Below, one piece after another: positions 25,803 to 34,968 of a stretch of DNA of 64,000 bases. The notes beneath the pieces were generated by a model. That model was not told the DNA's origin. It did no database searches and worked only from the letters and a program-made list of their open reading frames with translations. The stretch spans positions 116,050 through 180,049 of the forward strand of contig NZ_FJUR01000006.1 in the NCBI RefSeq assembly GCF_900067135.1. The letters are read 5' to 3'. This stretch comes from Rhizobium sp. 9140 (GTDB taxonomy: Bacteria > Pseudomonadota > Alphaproteobacteria > Rhizobiales > Rhizobiaceae). How positions within the stretch are numbered: the first letter of the stretch is position 1; each line of letters begins with the position of its first letter. The position numbers and the translations under genes were made by a program.

Positions 25803-26609
25803 GGTGATGTCACGTTGTCGTTGGCTTTACGATTGGCGGATAGTGGCGGTGAGATGAGCACGCCCACCATCAGCTATAAGAACCACCGCTTTCCGCCGCA
25901 GGTTATCGCCCGTGCGGTGTGGTTGTATTTCCGGTTCCCTCTGAGCTTGCGGATGGTGGAGGAAATGCTGCTGGAGCGCGGTATTGTCGTTTCTTATGAA
26001 ACGATCCGCCGGTGGGGCCGGAAATTTGGCCCTGCCTACGCAAGGCAATTGCGCAGACGCAAGCCGTCGCGAAAAGATATCTGGCACCTGGACGAGGTGG
26101 TGATCTCCATTGCTGGCCGAAAGCATTGGCTGTGGCGTGCCGTCGATCAGGACGGTTATGTTCTCGACGAGATCGTTCAGACCCGCCGCAATACAAAGGC
26201 TGCCAAGCGATTACTGATCCGGCTGCTGAAGAAGCAAGGGATGGCGCCGAAGCGCATCATCACCGACAAATTGCGCTCATACAGCGCGGCAAGGCGGGAC
26301 GTCATGCCCAATGTTGAACATCGATCGCACAAAGGCCTCAACAATCGAGCAGAGAACTCTCACCTGCCGCTGCGAAAACGAGAACGGATAATGCAGGGAT
26401 TCCGATCGGTCGGCGGATTGCAACGCTTCATCTCAATCTTCTCGGCAGTTCGAAATCTCTTCGTCGCATCGCACAAAAAACGCTCAGCTCTCACCACTCA
26501 CATTCACCGTGTCCGCGCAACGGCGCAGTGGAATGCTGTGACAGCCGGGCTGGTCTGAGTTTCCACCGACACGCTTCCTTCCATCGTTACCCAACAACGT
26601 GACATCACC
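25803..26609 (+). mobile_element. IS6-family insertion sequence, copy C
   Basis: 807 bp identical in coding content to copies A and B, with the same GGTGATGTCACGTTG ends. Flanks TGTAGGCC and CGTGAGAC do not match, so one side has been rearranged or deleted: an IS1182 tail on the left, a beheaded sensor gene on the right. Confidence 0.93.
25854..26558 (+). CDS. IS6-family transposase (copy C)
   Basis: 234 aa from ATG 25854; translation the same as copies A and B. Complete DDE set (WHLDEVV, TDKLRSY, NRAENSH). Direct orientation with copy B makes the 18563-25802 segment a possible IS26-style translocatable unit that could be lost or moved with one IS copy. Confidence 0.92.
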   Translation: MSTPTISYKNHRFPPQVIARAVWLYFRFPLSLRMVEEMLLERGIVVSYETIRRWGRKFGPAYARQLRRRKPSRKDIWHLDEVVISIAGRKHWLWRAVDQDGYVLDEIVQTRRNTKAAKRLLIRLLKKQGMAPKRIITDKLRSYSAARRDVMPNVEHRSHKGLNNRAENSHLPLRKRERIMQGFRSVGGLQRFISIFSAVRNLFVASHKKRSALTTHIHRVRATAQWNAVTAGLV

Positions 26610-26835
26610 CGTGAGACATATCCTTGATACGGAGCACCGAATAGGCCAGCCCCAGGAAACCACCGATGTTCAGAGCGGTGAACACCTCATCGAGATTGTA
26701 ACTCTCATGATCACGGAAGGAATGGTCCAGAACCTCATGGGCATTAAAATACGAGGCAAGGCCGTAGAGCACAACGAATGCACCGATCCAGATAAAGATC
26801 TCGACATTGGCGCGATTATGACGGAAGTTTGGCAT
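26610..26835 (-). pseudogene. Membrane sensor protein, N-terminal fragment
   Basis: About 73 codons: MPNFRHNRANVEIFIWIGAF then VVLYGLASYFNAHEVLDHSF, an acidic NLDEVFTAL segment and a second hydrophobic helix NIGGFLGLAYSVLRIKDMS, after which IS6 copy C begins. Two membrane helices around a short EL/DE-rich loop resemble the N-terminal module seen before GGDEF or histidine-kinase domains. The output domain is missing, so its identity is open. Confidence 0.55.
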
Positions 26836-27014
26836 GGACCCTCTGTGCGCGGACTTGATAGTAGTTCAAGCGCGTGCGGTGGAAACTACTTTCGATTTTA
26901 CTCAAATCCGTTGTTTTTCGGTTAAAGCCCGCGACGTTCTTTGCGTTGAACTGGTTTGTCATGGCGTTCTTTAGTCGGGTGTATCACTTGGCCCGCTGGA
27001 CCAAAATTAGCGCC

Positions 27015-28871
27015 ATGGATAATCATAAATTAATCAGTTCGTTAGATAGTGAAGGCCTAATTCTTAAGGCGGAGGCTTTCGTGAACCTGAACACCATCCT
27101 GGCCGGCAGTCTCTATTCTGTCATGCAGGCTTTCGAACGATCGCAAGCCATTATCTCGTTCAAAACCGACGGCACGATCCTCGACGCCAATGAGAACTTC
27201 TGCAAGGCGGTCGGTTATAGTCGTGACGAGATTATCGGCAAAAGCCATCGGATTTTTGTCAAGCCGGATGATGCCCAGTCTGCAGAATACACAGCATTCT
27301 GGAAACGTCTTGGTTCCGGTGAGTTCGTCCGCGACCAATATAAGAGGATCGGCAAGAATGGTCGGGAAATTTGGCTGGAAGCTTCCTATAATCCTGTCAT
27401 TCGCGGCGGGAAAGTCATCAAGGTCGTGAAGATCGCAACCGACATCACAGAGAGCAAACGCGAGAGCCTGGAAAGCAAGGGCAAGCTTGATGCCCTGTCT
27501 CGTGCCCAGGCCGTGATCGAATTCACGCCTGATGGCAAGATCCTGACGGCCAACAAGAACTTCCTCGACACACTTGGTTATTCCCTTGACGAGATTGTCG
27601 GTGAGCACCATCAGATTTTCTGTGAGGCGGACTATCGGGCATCAAAAGAGTATGCCGACTTCTGGCCACGCCTTGCCAAAGGTGAGTTCCTCAACGACGA
27701 ATTCAAGCGCCTGAGGAAGGACGGAAGTTCCGTCTATATTCAGGCAACATACAATCCAATCCACGACGACGAAGGCAAGGTCTTCAAGGTTGTCAAATTC
27801 GCCACCGATGTCTCGGGCCGAGTGACCGCACTACAGCAGATCGGAGCAGGCCTTGAACGTCTCTCGGATAACAACATACGCATCACGATTGACGAGCCGT
27901 TTGTCGATGAGTTTGAGCACCTTCGGCACAATTTCAATGAGTCTCTGGCGAATTTCCAGGGCACGCTGGAAGAGGTTCTCAGCCAGACCTCAATGTTGAC
28001 GGAAAAAAGCGGGGACATGAGCTCCAGCGCCAACGGAATTGCTCATCGTTCAGAACAGCAGGCGGCGGCTCTCGAAGAAACATCTGCCGCTCTGGAACAG
28101 ATTACGGTCACGGTCCGGCAGTCAGCCGAACGGACTGCCGAAGCCCATAGACTGGTCACCGAAGCCAACTCTGTCGCGGCAAATTCTGTGCAAGTCGTCA
28201 CAGCTACCGTAGATGCGATTGGACGCATCGAATCCGCTTCAAAGGAAATCACCAGCATCATCAGCGTGATCGACGAAATTGCCTTTCAGACAAACCTTCT
28301 CGCACTCAACGCAGGCGTTGAGGCGGCGCGTGCCGGCGAAGCGGGTAAAGGCTTCGCCGTTGTCGCACAGGAAGTCCGCGAGCTCGCACAACGCTCGGCC
28401 AGTGCTGCGAAACAGATTTCCGGTCTTATTGCCAATTCTTCGGCTGAGGTAAAGGAAGGTGTTCGGCTCGTTGGTGAAACAGGTCAAGCCCTGAAGCATA
28501 TTGAAGAGTATGTGAAGTCGATCAATGCTAACATCGAAAGCATTTCCGTCGGCGCGCGAGAACAATCGACCAGTCTGAACGAAATCAATGCCGCGGTGAA
28601 CTCGCTGGACCAAATGACGCAGCAAAACGCTGGCATGGTCAGCAGCATGGGTGCCATTGCCGAATCCGTCTCTGCCGCCGCAAGCGAGCTGGAAACCCTG
28701 GTGAAACGCTTCAAGCTCAACCGGCGCAAGTGGATTCGCGATCCCGGCTCTGAAGCGTCCAAACTCGGCCCAGAGGCAAGGGGATACGGCAAGAAGACGA
28801 TCTACCAAAATCGAGCGAACGGTGCAGCTCCGCAAATCGGCGGCGAGAAGAACCAACGATCAGCGGCTTAG
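27015..28871 (+). CDS. Soluble methyl-accepting chemotaxis protein with two PAS domains
   Basis: About 618 aa from ATG 27015 ([18 protein letters not shown]); the frame is open further upstream (26874) but that part is not protein-like. Two PAS/PAC repeats (about residues 35-150 and 155-275): [20 protein letters not shown] with GKSHRIFV, and [20 protein letters not shown] with GEHHQIFC. The DAN/TAN...F pattern is that of haem- or flavin-binding aerotaxis-type PAS. The signalling domain carries the MCP hairpin [20 protein letters not shown] and [20 protein letters not shown]. No membrane helix, so cytoplasmic. Likely an energy/redox taxis receptor. Intact. Confidence 0.9.
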   Translation: MDNHKLISSLDSEGLILKAEAFVNLNTILAGSLYSVMQAFERSQAIISFKTDGTILDANENFCKAVGYSRDEIIGKSHRIFVKPDDAQSAEYTAFWKRLGSGEFVRDQYKRIGKNGREIWLEASYNPVIRGGKVIKVVKIATDITESKRESLESKGKLDALSRAQAVIEFTPDGKILTANKNFLDTLGYSLDEIVGEHHQIFCEADYRASKEYADFWPRLAKGEFLNDEFKRLRKDGSSVYIQATYNPIHDDEGKVFKVVKFATDVSGRVTALQQIGAGLERLSDNNIRITIDEPFVDEFEHLRHNFNESLANFQGTLEEVLSQTSMLTEKSGDMSSSANGIAHRSEQQAAALEETSAALEQITVTVRQSAERTAEAHRLVTEANSVAANSVQVVTATVDAIGRIESASKEITSIISVIDEIAFQTNLLALNAGVEAARAGEAGKGFAVVAQEVRELAQRSASAAKQISGLIANSSAEVKEGVRLVGETGQALKHIEEYVKSINANIESISVGAREQSTSLNEINAAVNSLDQMTQQNAGMVSSMGAIAESVSAAASELETLVKRFKLNRRKWIRDPGSEASKLGPEARGYGKKTIYQNRANGAAPQIGGEKNQRSAA

Positions 28872-28923
28872 ACGAAGTCGTGTTTTGGTGGTTCCGCATG
28901 GAAGATCAGTTCACTTGAATGGT

Positions 28924-29735
28924 GGCGTCGCCTTAACCTGACGTAGGACGCAATCATTTCTTTGTCCTGAATTTCAGGCTTGGATCGGCAACGCGATCTC
29001 ACGCCAGGTGGCGCTGGCGAGGGCGCGGAGTTGGCGATGATCAGCGGCATTCAGGTGTTTTCGATGAAGTTGGAAAAGATTGGCAATTTGGCCGTGGGTT
29101 GAGACGAAACGTTGGCATTGACCTGCCGACTTGAACCGCATCATGCGTCGCTCTCGTCGTCGAACGGGAAGGTGAGAATTTTCTGCGAGGTTGTTGAGCC
29201 CTTTGTGCGAACGGTGTTCGATCCCCAGCATGATCTCTCGCTTTGCGGCGGAATAAGAACGCAGCTTGTCTGTCACCATCACGCGCGGCGCAACACCTTG
29301 GCTCTTCAACAATTTGCGCATCAGCCGAAGAGCGGCTCCCTTGTTTCTGCGGCTTTGCAGCAGAGCATCGAGAACGTAGCCGTTGGCATCGACGGCGCGC
29401 CACAGCCAGTATTTCTTGCCCTTGATCGATACGACCATCTCATCGAGATGCCATTTGTCTGCGAAGTTGCCGATCGACCGCCGCTTGAGTTGGTGGGCGA
29501 ATTTCAGGCCAAACTTAGTCGTCCATTCTGAGACGGTCTGAAACGAGACGGCAATGCCGCGCTCGGCAAGCAGGTCTTCGATATCGCGCAGGCTCAGCGG
29601 GAACCGGTAATAGAGCCATACCGCATGCGCGATGATCTCGGCTGGAAAGCGGTGGCGTTTGTATCGGGCGGACGCATCGTCAGTCATGCCGATAGACTAT
29701 TGCCTCGATCCGCACCAGCCGGTTAAGGCGACGCC
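28924..29735 (-). mobile_element. IS6-family insertion sequence (second type)
   Basis: 812 bp with inverted ends GGCGTCGCCTTAACC. Different from the GGTGATGTCACG element in ends and protein. A 46-bp stump of another copy lies at 13178-13223. No matching 8-bp flanks (TGAATGGT and TCCCGGCC). The right flank runs into an Nramp remnant. Confidence 0.9.
28974..29687 (-). CDS. IS6-family transposase (second type)
   Basis: 237 aa, MTDDASARYKRHRFPAEIIA. DDE signatures KWHLDEMVVSIKG, VTDKLRSYSAAK and NNLAENSHLPVRRRER. About half identical by eye to the other IS6 transposase here, so a separate IS. Appears intact. Confidence 0.92.
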   Translation of the reverse strand: MTDDASARYKRHRFPAEIIAHAVWLYYRFPLSLRDIEDLLAERGIAVSFQTVSEWTTKFGLKFAHQLKRRSIGNFADKWHLDEMVVSIKGKKYWLWRAVDANGYVLDALLQSRRNKGAALRLMRKLLKSQGVAPRVMVTDKLRSYSAAKREIMLGIEHRSHKGLNNLAENSHLPVRRRERRMMRFKSAGQCQRFVSTHGQIANLFQLHRKHLNAADHRQLRALASATWREIALPIQA

Positions 29736-29759
29736 TCCCGGCCGCAAGCAATGTGGCTC

Positions 29760-30079
29760 TGTTGCAGATCATTGTAGGGGGCTTCCTCGAAGTGGCAGCT
29801 CGCCCGTGGCTGCGGCGGCTGATACGCGGATTGCCATCGTTCCGCCGGCCGGTTTGACCCTCTGGTTCGGAGACGGCGGAACGGCGCGACCCCTGATCAT
29901 CTCGCAAGTTGTGCTCGGCCTCCAGCTTCGTTTAAGGCTTTCTCGCTCGTTTTGCTCACGTTACGCCGCCAACAGATAGGCCGTTGAGGGCGTCGTCCTG
30001 GCTGACCGCGGGCGAATGGCTCAACGTGTCCTCATCGCGCTGCTCACCGTTAAGCTGCCCGTGGATTTTGTTTAGGCGT
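29760..30079 (+). pseudogene. Nramp-type metal transporter, C-terminal remnant
   Basis: Frameshifted debris that still spells the end of an Nramp/MntH protein: TRIAIVPPAGLTLWFGDGGT then LIISQVVLGLQL (normally L-I-L-S-Q-V-V-L-S-L-Q-L before PFA), later LRRQQIGRL...SWLTAGEWLN, and in another frame RVLIALLTVKLPVDFV ending TAG at 30077-30079. These are the last three membrane helices. The 5' part is gone where the IS6 element ends. Confidence 0.6.
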
Positions 30080-30149
30080 AGCCAACCAGGAAGGAACCGC
30101 CGCGGCCCTCGCGCTATTACTCGATGTGCATGCAGGTCAGGAGACGACT

Positions 30150-30968
30150 ATGGATCGAGAACAGGCGGCTATCCTTGAGGAATTGGGGGTGGCCTCAGAA
30201 TTCGACGCGGCTGCGGAGTCCGAAAGACGGGTGTCGTTTCTGGTGGAATATTTGAAAGCGGCGAGCCTGAGGACGCTCATCCTCGGGATCAGCGGCGGCG
30301 TCGACTCTTTGACCGCGGGCCTGCTTTCGCAGCGCGCGGCCGAGAGGCTGCAGAGGGAAGGCCTGCAGGCGAGCTTCATCGCCGTCAGGCTGCCCTACGG
30401 CGAGCAGGCCGACGAGGCGGACGCGCAGCGATGCCTGTCGGTGATCCGCCCTGACAGGACCGTTAACATCGACATCAGACCTGCCGCGGACGCCATGATC
30501 GCGGAGATTTCCGCGGAGGCGGCGGACCTGCTTTCAGGGAGCAGGTTCCACTTCCACCTTGGTAACATCAAGGCCCGCCAGCGCATGATCGCCCAGTTCG
30601 CGCTCGCCGGAGCGTCCGCCGGTCTGGTTGTCGGAACCGACCACGCGGCGGAGGCCCTGATGGGCTTCTATACGAAGTTCGGCGACGGCGCCGCTGACGT
30701 GCTGCCGCTCGCGGGGCTGAACAAGCGCAGGGTGCGTTCACTGGCGACGCATCTGGGGGCGCCCGCGGACCTGGTGTTCAAGGTTCCGACGGCCGACCTC
30801 GAGAGCGACGCGCCCCTGAAGCCCGACGAGGAAGTTTATGGCGTCACCTACGACGAAATCGACGACTTCCTGGAGGGGCGGGAGGTAGCGCAGAGTTCGA
30901 GAGCGAGGATACTGGCGGCGTACAGAGCCAGCGCCCATAAGAGAGAGCTGCCTGCCACTCCCCGCTGA
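30150..30968 (+). CDS. nadE: NAD+ synthetase, ammonia-dependent type
   Basis: 272 aa from ATG 30150, preceded by AGGAGACGACT. The adenylating P-loop GISGGVDSLTAGLL is at about residue 48; further family blocks are RLPYGEQADEADAQ, HLGNIKARQRMIAQFALAGA, VVGTDHAAEALMGFYTKFGD and PLAGLNKRRVR. It lacks the N-terminal glutaminase domain, so it uses NH3 to amidate NaAD to NAD+. Most Rhizobiales have a glutamine-dependent chromosomal enzyme, so this is probably an accessory copy. Intact. Confidence 0.92.
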   Translation: MDREQAAILEELGVASEFDAAAESERRVSFLVEYLKAASLRTLILGISGGVDSLTAGLLSQRAAERLQREGLQASFIAVRLPYGEQADEADAQRCLSVIRPDRTVNIDIRPAADAMIAEISAEAADLLSGSRFHFHLGNIKARQRMIAQFALAGASAGLVVGTDHAAEALMGFYTKFGDGAADVLPLAGLNKRRVRSLATHLGAPADLVFKVPTADLESDAPLKPDEEVYGVTYDEIDDFLEGREVAQSSRARILAAYRASAHKRELPATPR

Positions 30969-31469
30969 CCTGCTGGCCGGCGGCTGGAGCCTCTTACCTG
31001 CACTGCCGCCGGTCTTGCGGTAGGACCGCAGCTCTTCGAGCCAGAGATAACTCTCGATCCCGATGCAGACGGCGAGGGCCTCCGACGCCGTCGCCAACCC
31101 TGGCCTCCAGCTCGCCGTGCCCCGCCGTTCAGGAAACTTCTGCAAAGGCGAAGTTCACGAGCATGAAGCGGACCGCCGAGAGATGGATCATCAGGAAAGC
31201 GCCTGCGATCGCATGACGGATTTTGTATCATGGCGGCTCGCGCTAGCACCGCCATGCAGTCGAAGATAATCAAGCTTCTTGTGCAGCGGGGACGGCATTT
31301 TTTCCAGAATGGGCTTGCACCTGTAGCTGCTCAAGGTTCTAGGATGCCTACGAATCGGGCTCGGATCGGGCGAGGAGTCGCACGACCCACGCTTCTCGTG
31401 TATGAGACTATGCACTGGATGGGCATTCAAGACCGCAGGATCCGGTTGCCTTGTGAAGGTGGAGCAGCA
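30969..31469. other. Intergenic stretch with gene debris
   Basis: No complete gene. On the minus strand around 31210-31135 a start-less frame reads AGAFLMIHLSAVRFMLVNFA then FAEVS and stop, looking like the tail of a membrane protein. The promoter for the following lipoprotein gene should be near 31380-31460. Confidence 0.35.
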
Positions 31470-32582
31470 GTGCCGCGCATAAATTGGATATTTGGTCTCT
31501 CCCGCACAACGGGTGCGCGAGGCGTGTGGAAGGCCGTCCTGCCGCTGTCGCTGTTCGCAGCGGCCACGGCGGCTCTTTCGGGATGCGTGGCGGCTGACAT
31601 TGCGCTCGACGACATCTCCCGCGCGCCTCCGACGATTCCCGACAAGATGCTGGCCGACATGTCACGCAAGGGCATGAAGCCTGAGAGCCCGGTGCTCGTG
31701 AGGATCTTTAAGCGGGAAAGCGAGCTCGAGGTCTGGAAGCAGACCGGGACGGGACGCTATGCCTTGATGAAGACCTATCCTATGTGCCGCTGGTCGGGAA
31801 AGCTCGGACCGAAGACGAAAGCGGGAGACCGCCAGGCTCCGGAAGGCTTCTACCATGTGTCCGCCGGGATGCTGAACCCGAAGTCCCAGTACTACGTCTC
31901 CTTCAATTTGGGCTATCCTAACCGGCTGGAGTCGGCGCTTGGCTACAGCGGAGAGGCGCTGATGGTGCATGGGGCCTGCTCGTCGTCCGGCTGCTACGCG
32001 ATGACGGACCAGGGCGTCGGGGAGATCTATGCGGTGGTCTCCAAGGCCCTGGCCTCGGGGCAAGACCGCTTCCAGGTGCAGGCCTATCCGTTCCGCATGA
32101 CAGCGGAGAACATGGCCCTCCACAGGAACGACGAGAACCTAGCATTCTGGAAGACACTCAAGGAGGGTTACGACGCCTTCGAGCTCACGAAGCTGCAGCC
32201 CAAGGTCTCCGTCTGCGGACGCCGCTACGTGTTCAACACGGAGTTCCACGGCGGGGAGCCTCGCGATCCGCTCGCGGATTGTCCGCCTGGCGTTGCTCCG
32301 TACGACACGCAGCTCGTGGCTCAGATCACTGCGGAGAAGCAGAAGGTCGACGCAGCGCTGGCCACGGACGCCACCGTTCCGGTGAGCGCCTATGTCGATG
32401 GCGGGATGCATCCGAGTTTCCGAGCGCTCTTGAAGAAGGCTGGCGCCGAGAAGCTCGCGGAGCGCATTTCCGGGATCAAATATCCGGTCAGCAGGCCAGA
32501 TGCCGCGCTTGCCGATCCTTTCAAAGGCGTGGTGAAGCGGAGCGGCGCCGGAAAAATTGCCGACTCTTCTCGCGCAGACTGA
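31470..32582 (+). CDS. L,D-transpeptidase-like (YkuD) lipoprotein, YafK type
   Basis: 370 aa from GTG 31470, chosen because GGAGCAGCA stands just upstream and the signal peptide then follows directly: KAVLPLSLFAAATAALSGC with a lipobox LSGC. The catalytic domain (about residues 85-215) has RIFKRESELEVWKQ, PMCRWSGKLGPKTKAGDRQA, PEGFYHVS and the active-site block MVHGACSSSGCYAMTD (His and Cys of the HxxC...SxGC type). Family members cut or link peptidoglycan or detach Braun lipoprotein; here probably periplasmic, outer-membrane anchored. The C-terminal 130 residues are family-typical low complexity. Intact. Confidence 0.88.
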   Translation: MPRINWIFGLSRTTGARGVWKAVLPLSLFAAATAALSGCVAADIALDDISRAPPTIPDKMLADMSRKGMKPESPVLVRIFKRESELEVWKQTGTGRYALMKTYPMCRWSGKLGPKTKAGDRQAPEGFYHVSAGMLNPKSQYYVSFNLGYPNRLESALGYSGEALMVHGACSSSGCYAMTDQGVGEIYAVVSKALASGQDRFQVQAYPFRMTAENMALHRNDENLAFWKTLKEGYDAFELTKLQPKVSVCGRRYVFNTEFHGGEPRDPLADCPPGVAPYDTQLVAQITAEKQKVDAALATDATVPVSAYVDGGMHPSFRALLKKAGAEKLAERISGIKYPVSRPDAALADPFKGVVKRSGAGKIADSSRAD

Positions 32583-32861
32583 CCGGGTCCCGTCGGACCG
32601 TCCCGTATGATTTGCTGCAGGCCTGCGAGCGCTGCGCTTCCGTCTTTCACTCCCTAGCCGTCACAATGAGATTTTCGGGCTTTGCTATGAGGAGGTTCAC
32701 GGCGGGCGAACTGAAGCTGAGACGATATGGATAAAATTCTTCGCTCCGCTGCGGCCATATTCCTGCTAGGTGCTTGTGGCTCGTTGGCCCGTCTGCGGGA
32801 AGAATAGCTTGAAAAGAAAACGCTCTTCCGAAGCTGCGGAGCACGCGCGTTTGAAGAAGTA
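32583..32861. other. Intergenic, nothing recognised
   Basis: Gap between convergent lipoprotein and lspA genes; no clear terminator hairpin or gene seen. Confidence 0.35.
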
Positions 32862-33392
32862 TCACGCGGCGGAGCGTTCTTCTATCTTCTTTGAGAAAGC
32901 CTGAAAAACGACCAGCATAACTGCGCCAACGCTAATCCATACGTCTGCTAGATTGAAAACGAACGGGTGCCAATCTCCAAAATGTAGATCGAGATAATCT
33001 GTCACAGCGCCATCTACTGCACGGTTAAGGAAATTGCCGAGCGCGCCCGCGATGATCACCGAGAGCGCTAGACGCTCCCGAGCATGCGGTATCCTCCAGG
33101 CCCAAGTGGCGAGGCCGAGAGTTATAAGGCCTGTGAAAACCAGCAAGGCAAGCTTACCTCCATCGTGTTCGAATGAAAGCAGGCTGAATGAAACTCCCTT
33201 GTTGAAGGTTAGGCGCAGCGATATGAAGGGCAGGAAGTCCGCCGCAGAACCATAAGGTTCGAGAGTGGCCCGCGCCCACGCCTTAGTGGCGAGATCGAGC
33301 GCGGCACCAGCCAGAACGACGATGATGCACCAGCCCTTCAAGCGCGCCCCGCTTGCGCTAGGTCTTGCCGCGCGTCGCGAATGATCGACCAT
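32862..33392 (-). CDS. lspA: Lipoprotein signal peptidase (signal peptidase II)
   Basis: 176 aa if started at ATG 33392 (MVDHSRRAARPSASGARLKG). Four membrane segments and the two catalytic aspartates of the family: in GALGNFLNRAVDGAVTDYLDLHF and FNLADVWISVGAVM. It cleaves diacylglyceryl prolipoproteins. The start lies inside the 3' end of the upstream CDF gene (55-bp overlap); internal starts are possible. LspA next to a MerR regulator and a metal exporter is a recurring arrangement in Pb/Cd/Zn resistance modules (pbr-like), so this copy probably belongs to that module. Confidence 0.88.
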   Translation of the reverse strand: MVDHSRRAARPSASGARLKGWCIIVVLAGAALDLATKAWARATLEPYGSAADFLPFISLRLTFNKGVSFSLLSFEHDGGKLALLVFTGLITLGLATWAWRIPHARERLALSVIIAGALGNFLNRAVDGAVTDYLDLHFGDWHPFVFNLADVWISVGAVMLVVFQAFSKKIEERSAA

Positions 33393-34192
33393 GCCGATTG
33401 CAGGAACAGCCCTGCAACCGCGAACGCGACGATCAAATCCGGCCACGGGTTGTTGAGCCACCAGACGACAACCGCCGCGGCGAGCACGGCCAGATTGCCA
33501 ATGGCGTCATTGCGCGAGAACAGCCACACGGCGCGCACGTTGGCATCGCCCTTGCGGTGAGGGATCAGCACCACGGCCGCGAGGATATTGACGATGCAGG
33601 CGACGAGGGCAAAGCCGCCCATTAGCAACGTTTGCGGCTCGTGCTCGACAAAGGAGCGATAGACCGTCGAGCCGATCACGCCGAAGCCGAGCAGGGCGAG
33701 GAACACCCCTTGCAGCAGCGCGGCCTTCGCGCGGGCGGCAAGGCCCCAGCCCACGGCAACCAGGCCGAGGAAGGAAATCGCGCCGTCCCCGATGAAATCG
33801 AGCGCATCTGCTTGCAGGGCCTGCGATCCGGCAAGGAAGCTGCCGACAATCTCGATGACGCCATAGGCCGCATTAAGAAGGACGACGATCCACAGCGCGC
33901 GCTTATAGGCGGGCGTGACATGCGACAGGTCGGGGATTTTGTCGTCGTCGTCTGCATCCTCGCCCGGAGCGCCGATCCGGTCGAGCTGATAGCCCAAGCC
34001 CGTCACCGCCTGCTCAACGTCAGGAAGGCGCCTCGCCGGATCGTCGACGTCGAGCGTCATGATCTGCGAGGCGATGGACACTTTAACGTCCGCTACGCCC
34101 TCAACCTTGCGGGCCGCGCCCTCTACTTTCGCTGCGCAAGACGAGCAATCCATGCCAGTGACGTTGTAACGGATAGTGGTGGCAGCACTCAT
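33338..34192 (-). CDS. Cation diffusion facilitator with N-terminal HMA domain
   Basis: 284 aa. Residues 1-75 are a heavy-metal-associated domain with the metal-binding GMDCSSCAAKVE. After an acidic linker (EDADDDDK) come six membrane segments of the CDF family, including the metal site ADALDFIGD in TM2 and the second site SRNDAIGNLAVLAA in TM5 (canonical HxxxD has N for H at one position). Likely a Cd/Zn/Pb efflux pump. Transcribed from the MerR-type promoter at 34224-34254 and followed by overlapping lspA. The divergent gene is its regulator. Intact. Confidence 0.9.
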   Translation of the reverse strand: MSAATTIRYNVTGMDCSSCAAKVEGAARKVEGVADVKVSIASQIMTLDVDDPARRLPDVEQAVTGLGYQLDRIGAPGEDADDDDKIPDLSHVTPAYKRALWIVVLLNAAYGVIEIVGSFLAGSQALQADALDFIGDGAISFLGLVAVGWGLAARAKAALLQGVFLALLGFGVIGSTVYRSFVEHEPQTLLMGGFALVACIVNILAAVVLIPHRKGDANVRAVWLFSRNDAIGNLAVLAAAVVVWWLNNPWPDLIVAFAVAGLFLQSAWSIIRDARQDLAQAGRA

Positions 34193-34223
34193 TTAAGAAA
34201 AACCTCGAACCTTTGGAGCTTTT

Positions 34224-34254
34224 ATCGTAAGACCTGTAGTGACTACAGGAGCAA
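34224..34254 (-). promoter_or_regulatory. MerR-family operator/promoter for the metal exporter
   Basis: Minus strand: -35 TTGCTC (34254-34249), -10 TACGAT (34229-34224), separated by 19 bp, the over-long spacer that MerR-family activators correct by DNA distortion. The spacer contains the perfect dyad CTGTAGTCACTACAG (34248-34234), very close to known CadR/PbrR/ZntR-type operators. The exporter ATG is 31 bp downstream of the -10. Confidence 0.88.
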
Positions 34255-34262
34255 GACAAAAA

Positions 34263-34670
34263 TTGCAGATCGGTGATTTATCTCGTGCCACAGGCGTCAA
34301 TATCGAAACAATCCGCTATTACGAGCGGGCTGGTGTTCTGCCGCCGCCTGTGCGCCAGTCCAACGGACGGCGAAGCTATGGGGCGGCCGATGCGCGCCGC
34401 TTAGGCTTCATCCGCCATGCCCGTGAACTCGGCTTCGATCTATCGAGCGTCCGCGTCCTGCTGGCTTTGCAGGAGCAGCCAGAGGCCTCGTGCGAAGACG
34501 CAAGCAGGATCGCGCAGAGCCAGCTTGAGGCGGTTGAAATCCGCCTTGTACGCTTGTTGGCGCTGCGCGACGAGCTATCACGCATGATCTTGGGGTGCGC
34601 GCGCGGCAAAGTGTCGGAGTGCCGTGTAATAGAGGCGCTTGCCGCAGGCCAGACACAGCCGCAGGAGTAG
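34263..34670 (+). CDS. MerR-family metal-responsive regulator (CadR/PbrR-like)
   Basis: About 135 aa if started at TTG 34263 (LQIGDLSRATGVNIETIRYY), which has AGGAGC 10 bp upstream; the in-frame GTG at 34239 falls inside the operator and would add MTTGARQK, so I prefer the TTG. N-terminal winged HTH (IGDLSRATGVNIETIRYYER), then LGFIRHARELGFDLSSVRVL. C-terminal metal loop has Cys in ASCEDA, ILGCARGKVSECRVIEAL, compatible with a cysteine-bound soft metal. Divergent from the exporter and sharing its promoter region. Metal identity (Cd, Pb, Zn) not decidable by eye. Confidence 0.88.
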   Translation: MQIGDLSRATGVNIETIRYYERAGVLPPPVRQSNGRRSYGAADARRLGFIRHARELGFDLSSVRVLLALQEQPEASCEDASRIAQSQLEAVEIRLVRLLALRDELSRMILGCARGKVSECRVIEALAAGQTQPQE

Positions 34671-34968
34671 CGTGCTGAAAAATGCAAACACTGCGTTGTC
34701 GGTTCCAAAATAACATGTGGTGACTCAATCGCTGCATCTCTTTGCAGAGGATTGAGCGATGACGGGATGTCAGCGAAATCTGCGCATTAAATGCAGTCGC
34801 ACCTACCGTCGCAGTTCCATAATTGTTATTATCTGACTTTTGTTAAGAGATTGAATTTATTAGGTAATTTAAGTATTCTCGAGGTCGACGTCGCAATGTG
34901 TTAGGAAGGCGAACCTATGGCACCGCCTCCGGGCTCTGCATCCAAGAGGTTCGCAGGCGTGTCCTTTC
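34671..34968. other. Intergenic with IS1182 5'-end remnant
   Basis: At about 34718-34790 the sequence GAGGATTGAGCGATGACGGGATGTCAG matches the start of the IS1182 transposase gene at 25481 (GAGGATTGAGCGATGATGGG), followed by unrelated AT-rich DNA (34800-34880). A stranded stub of the same IS type. No other feature. Confidence 0.6.
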
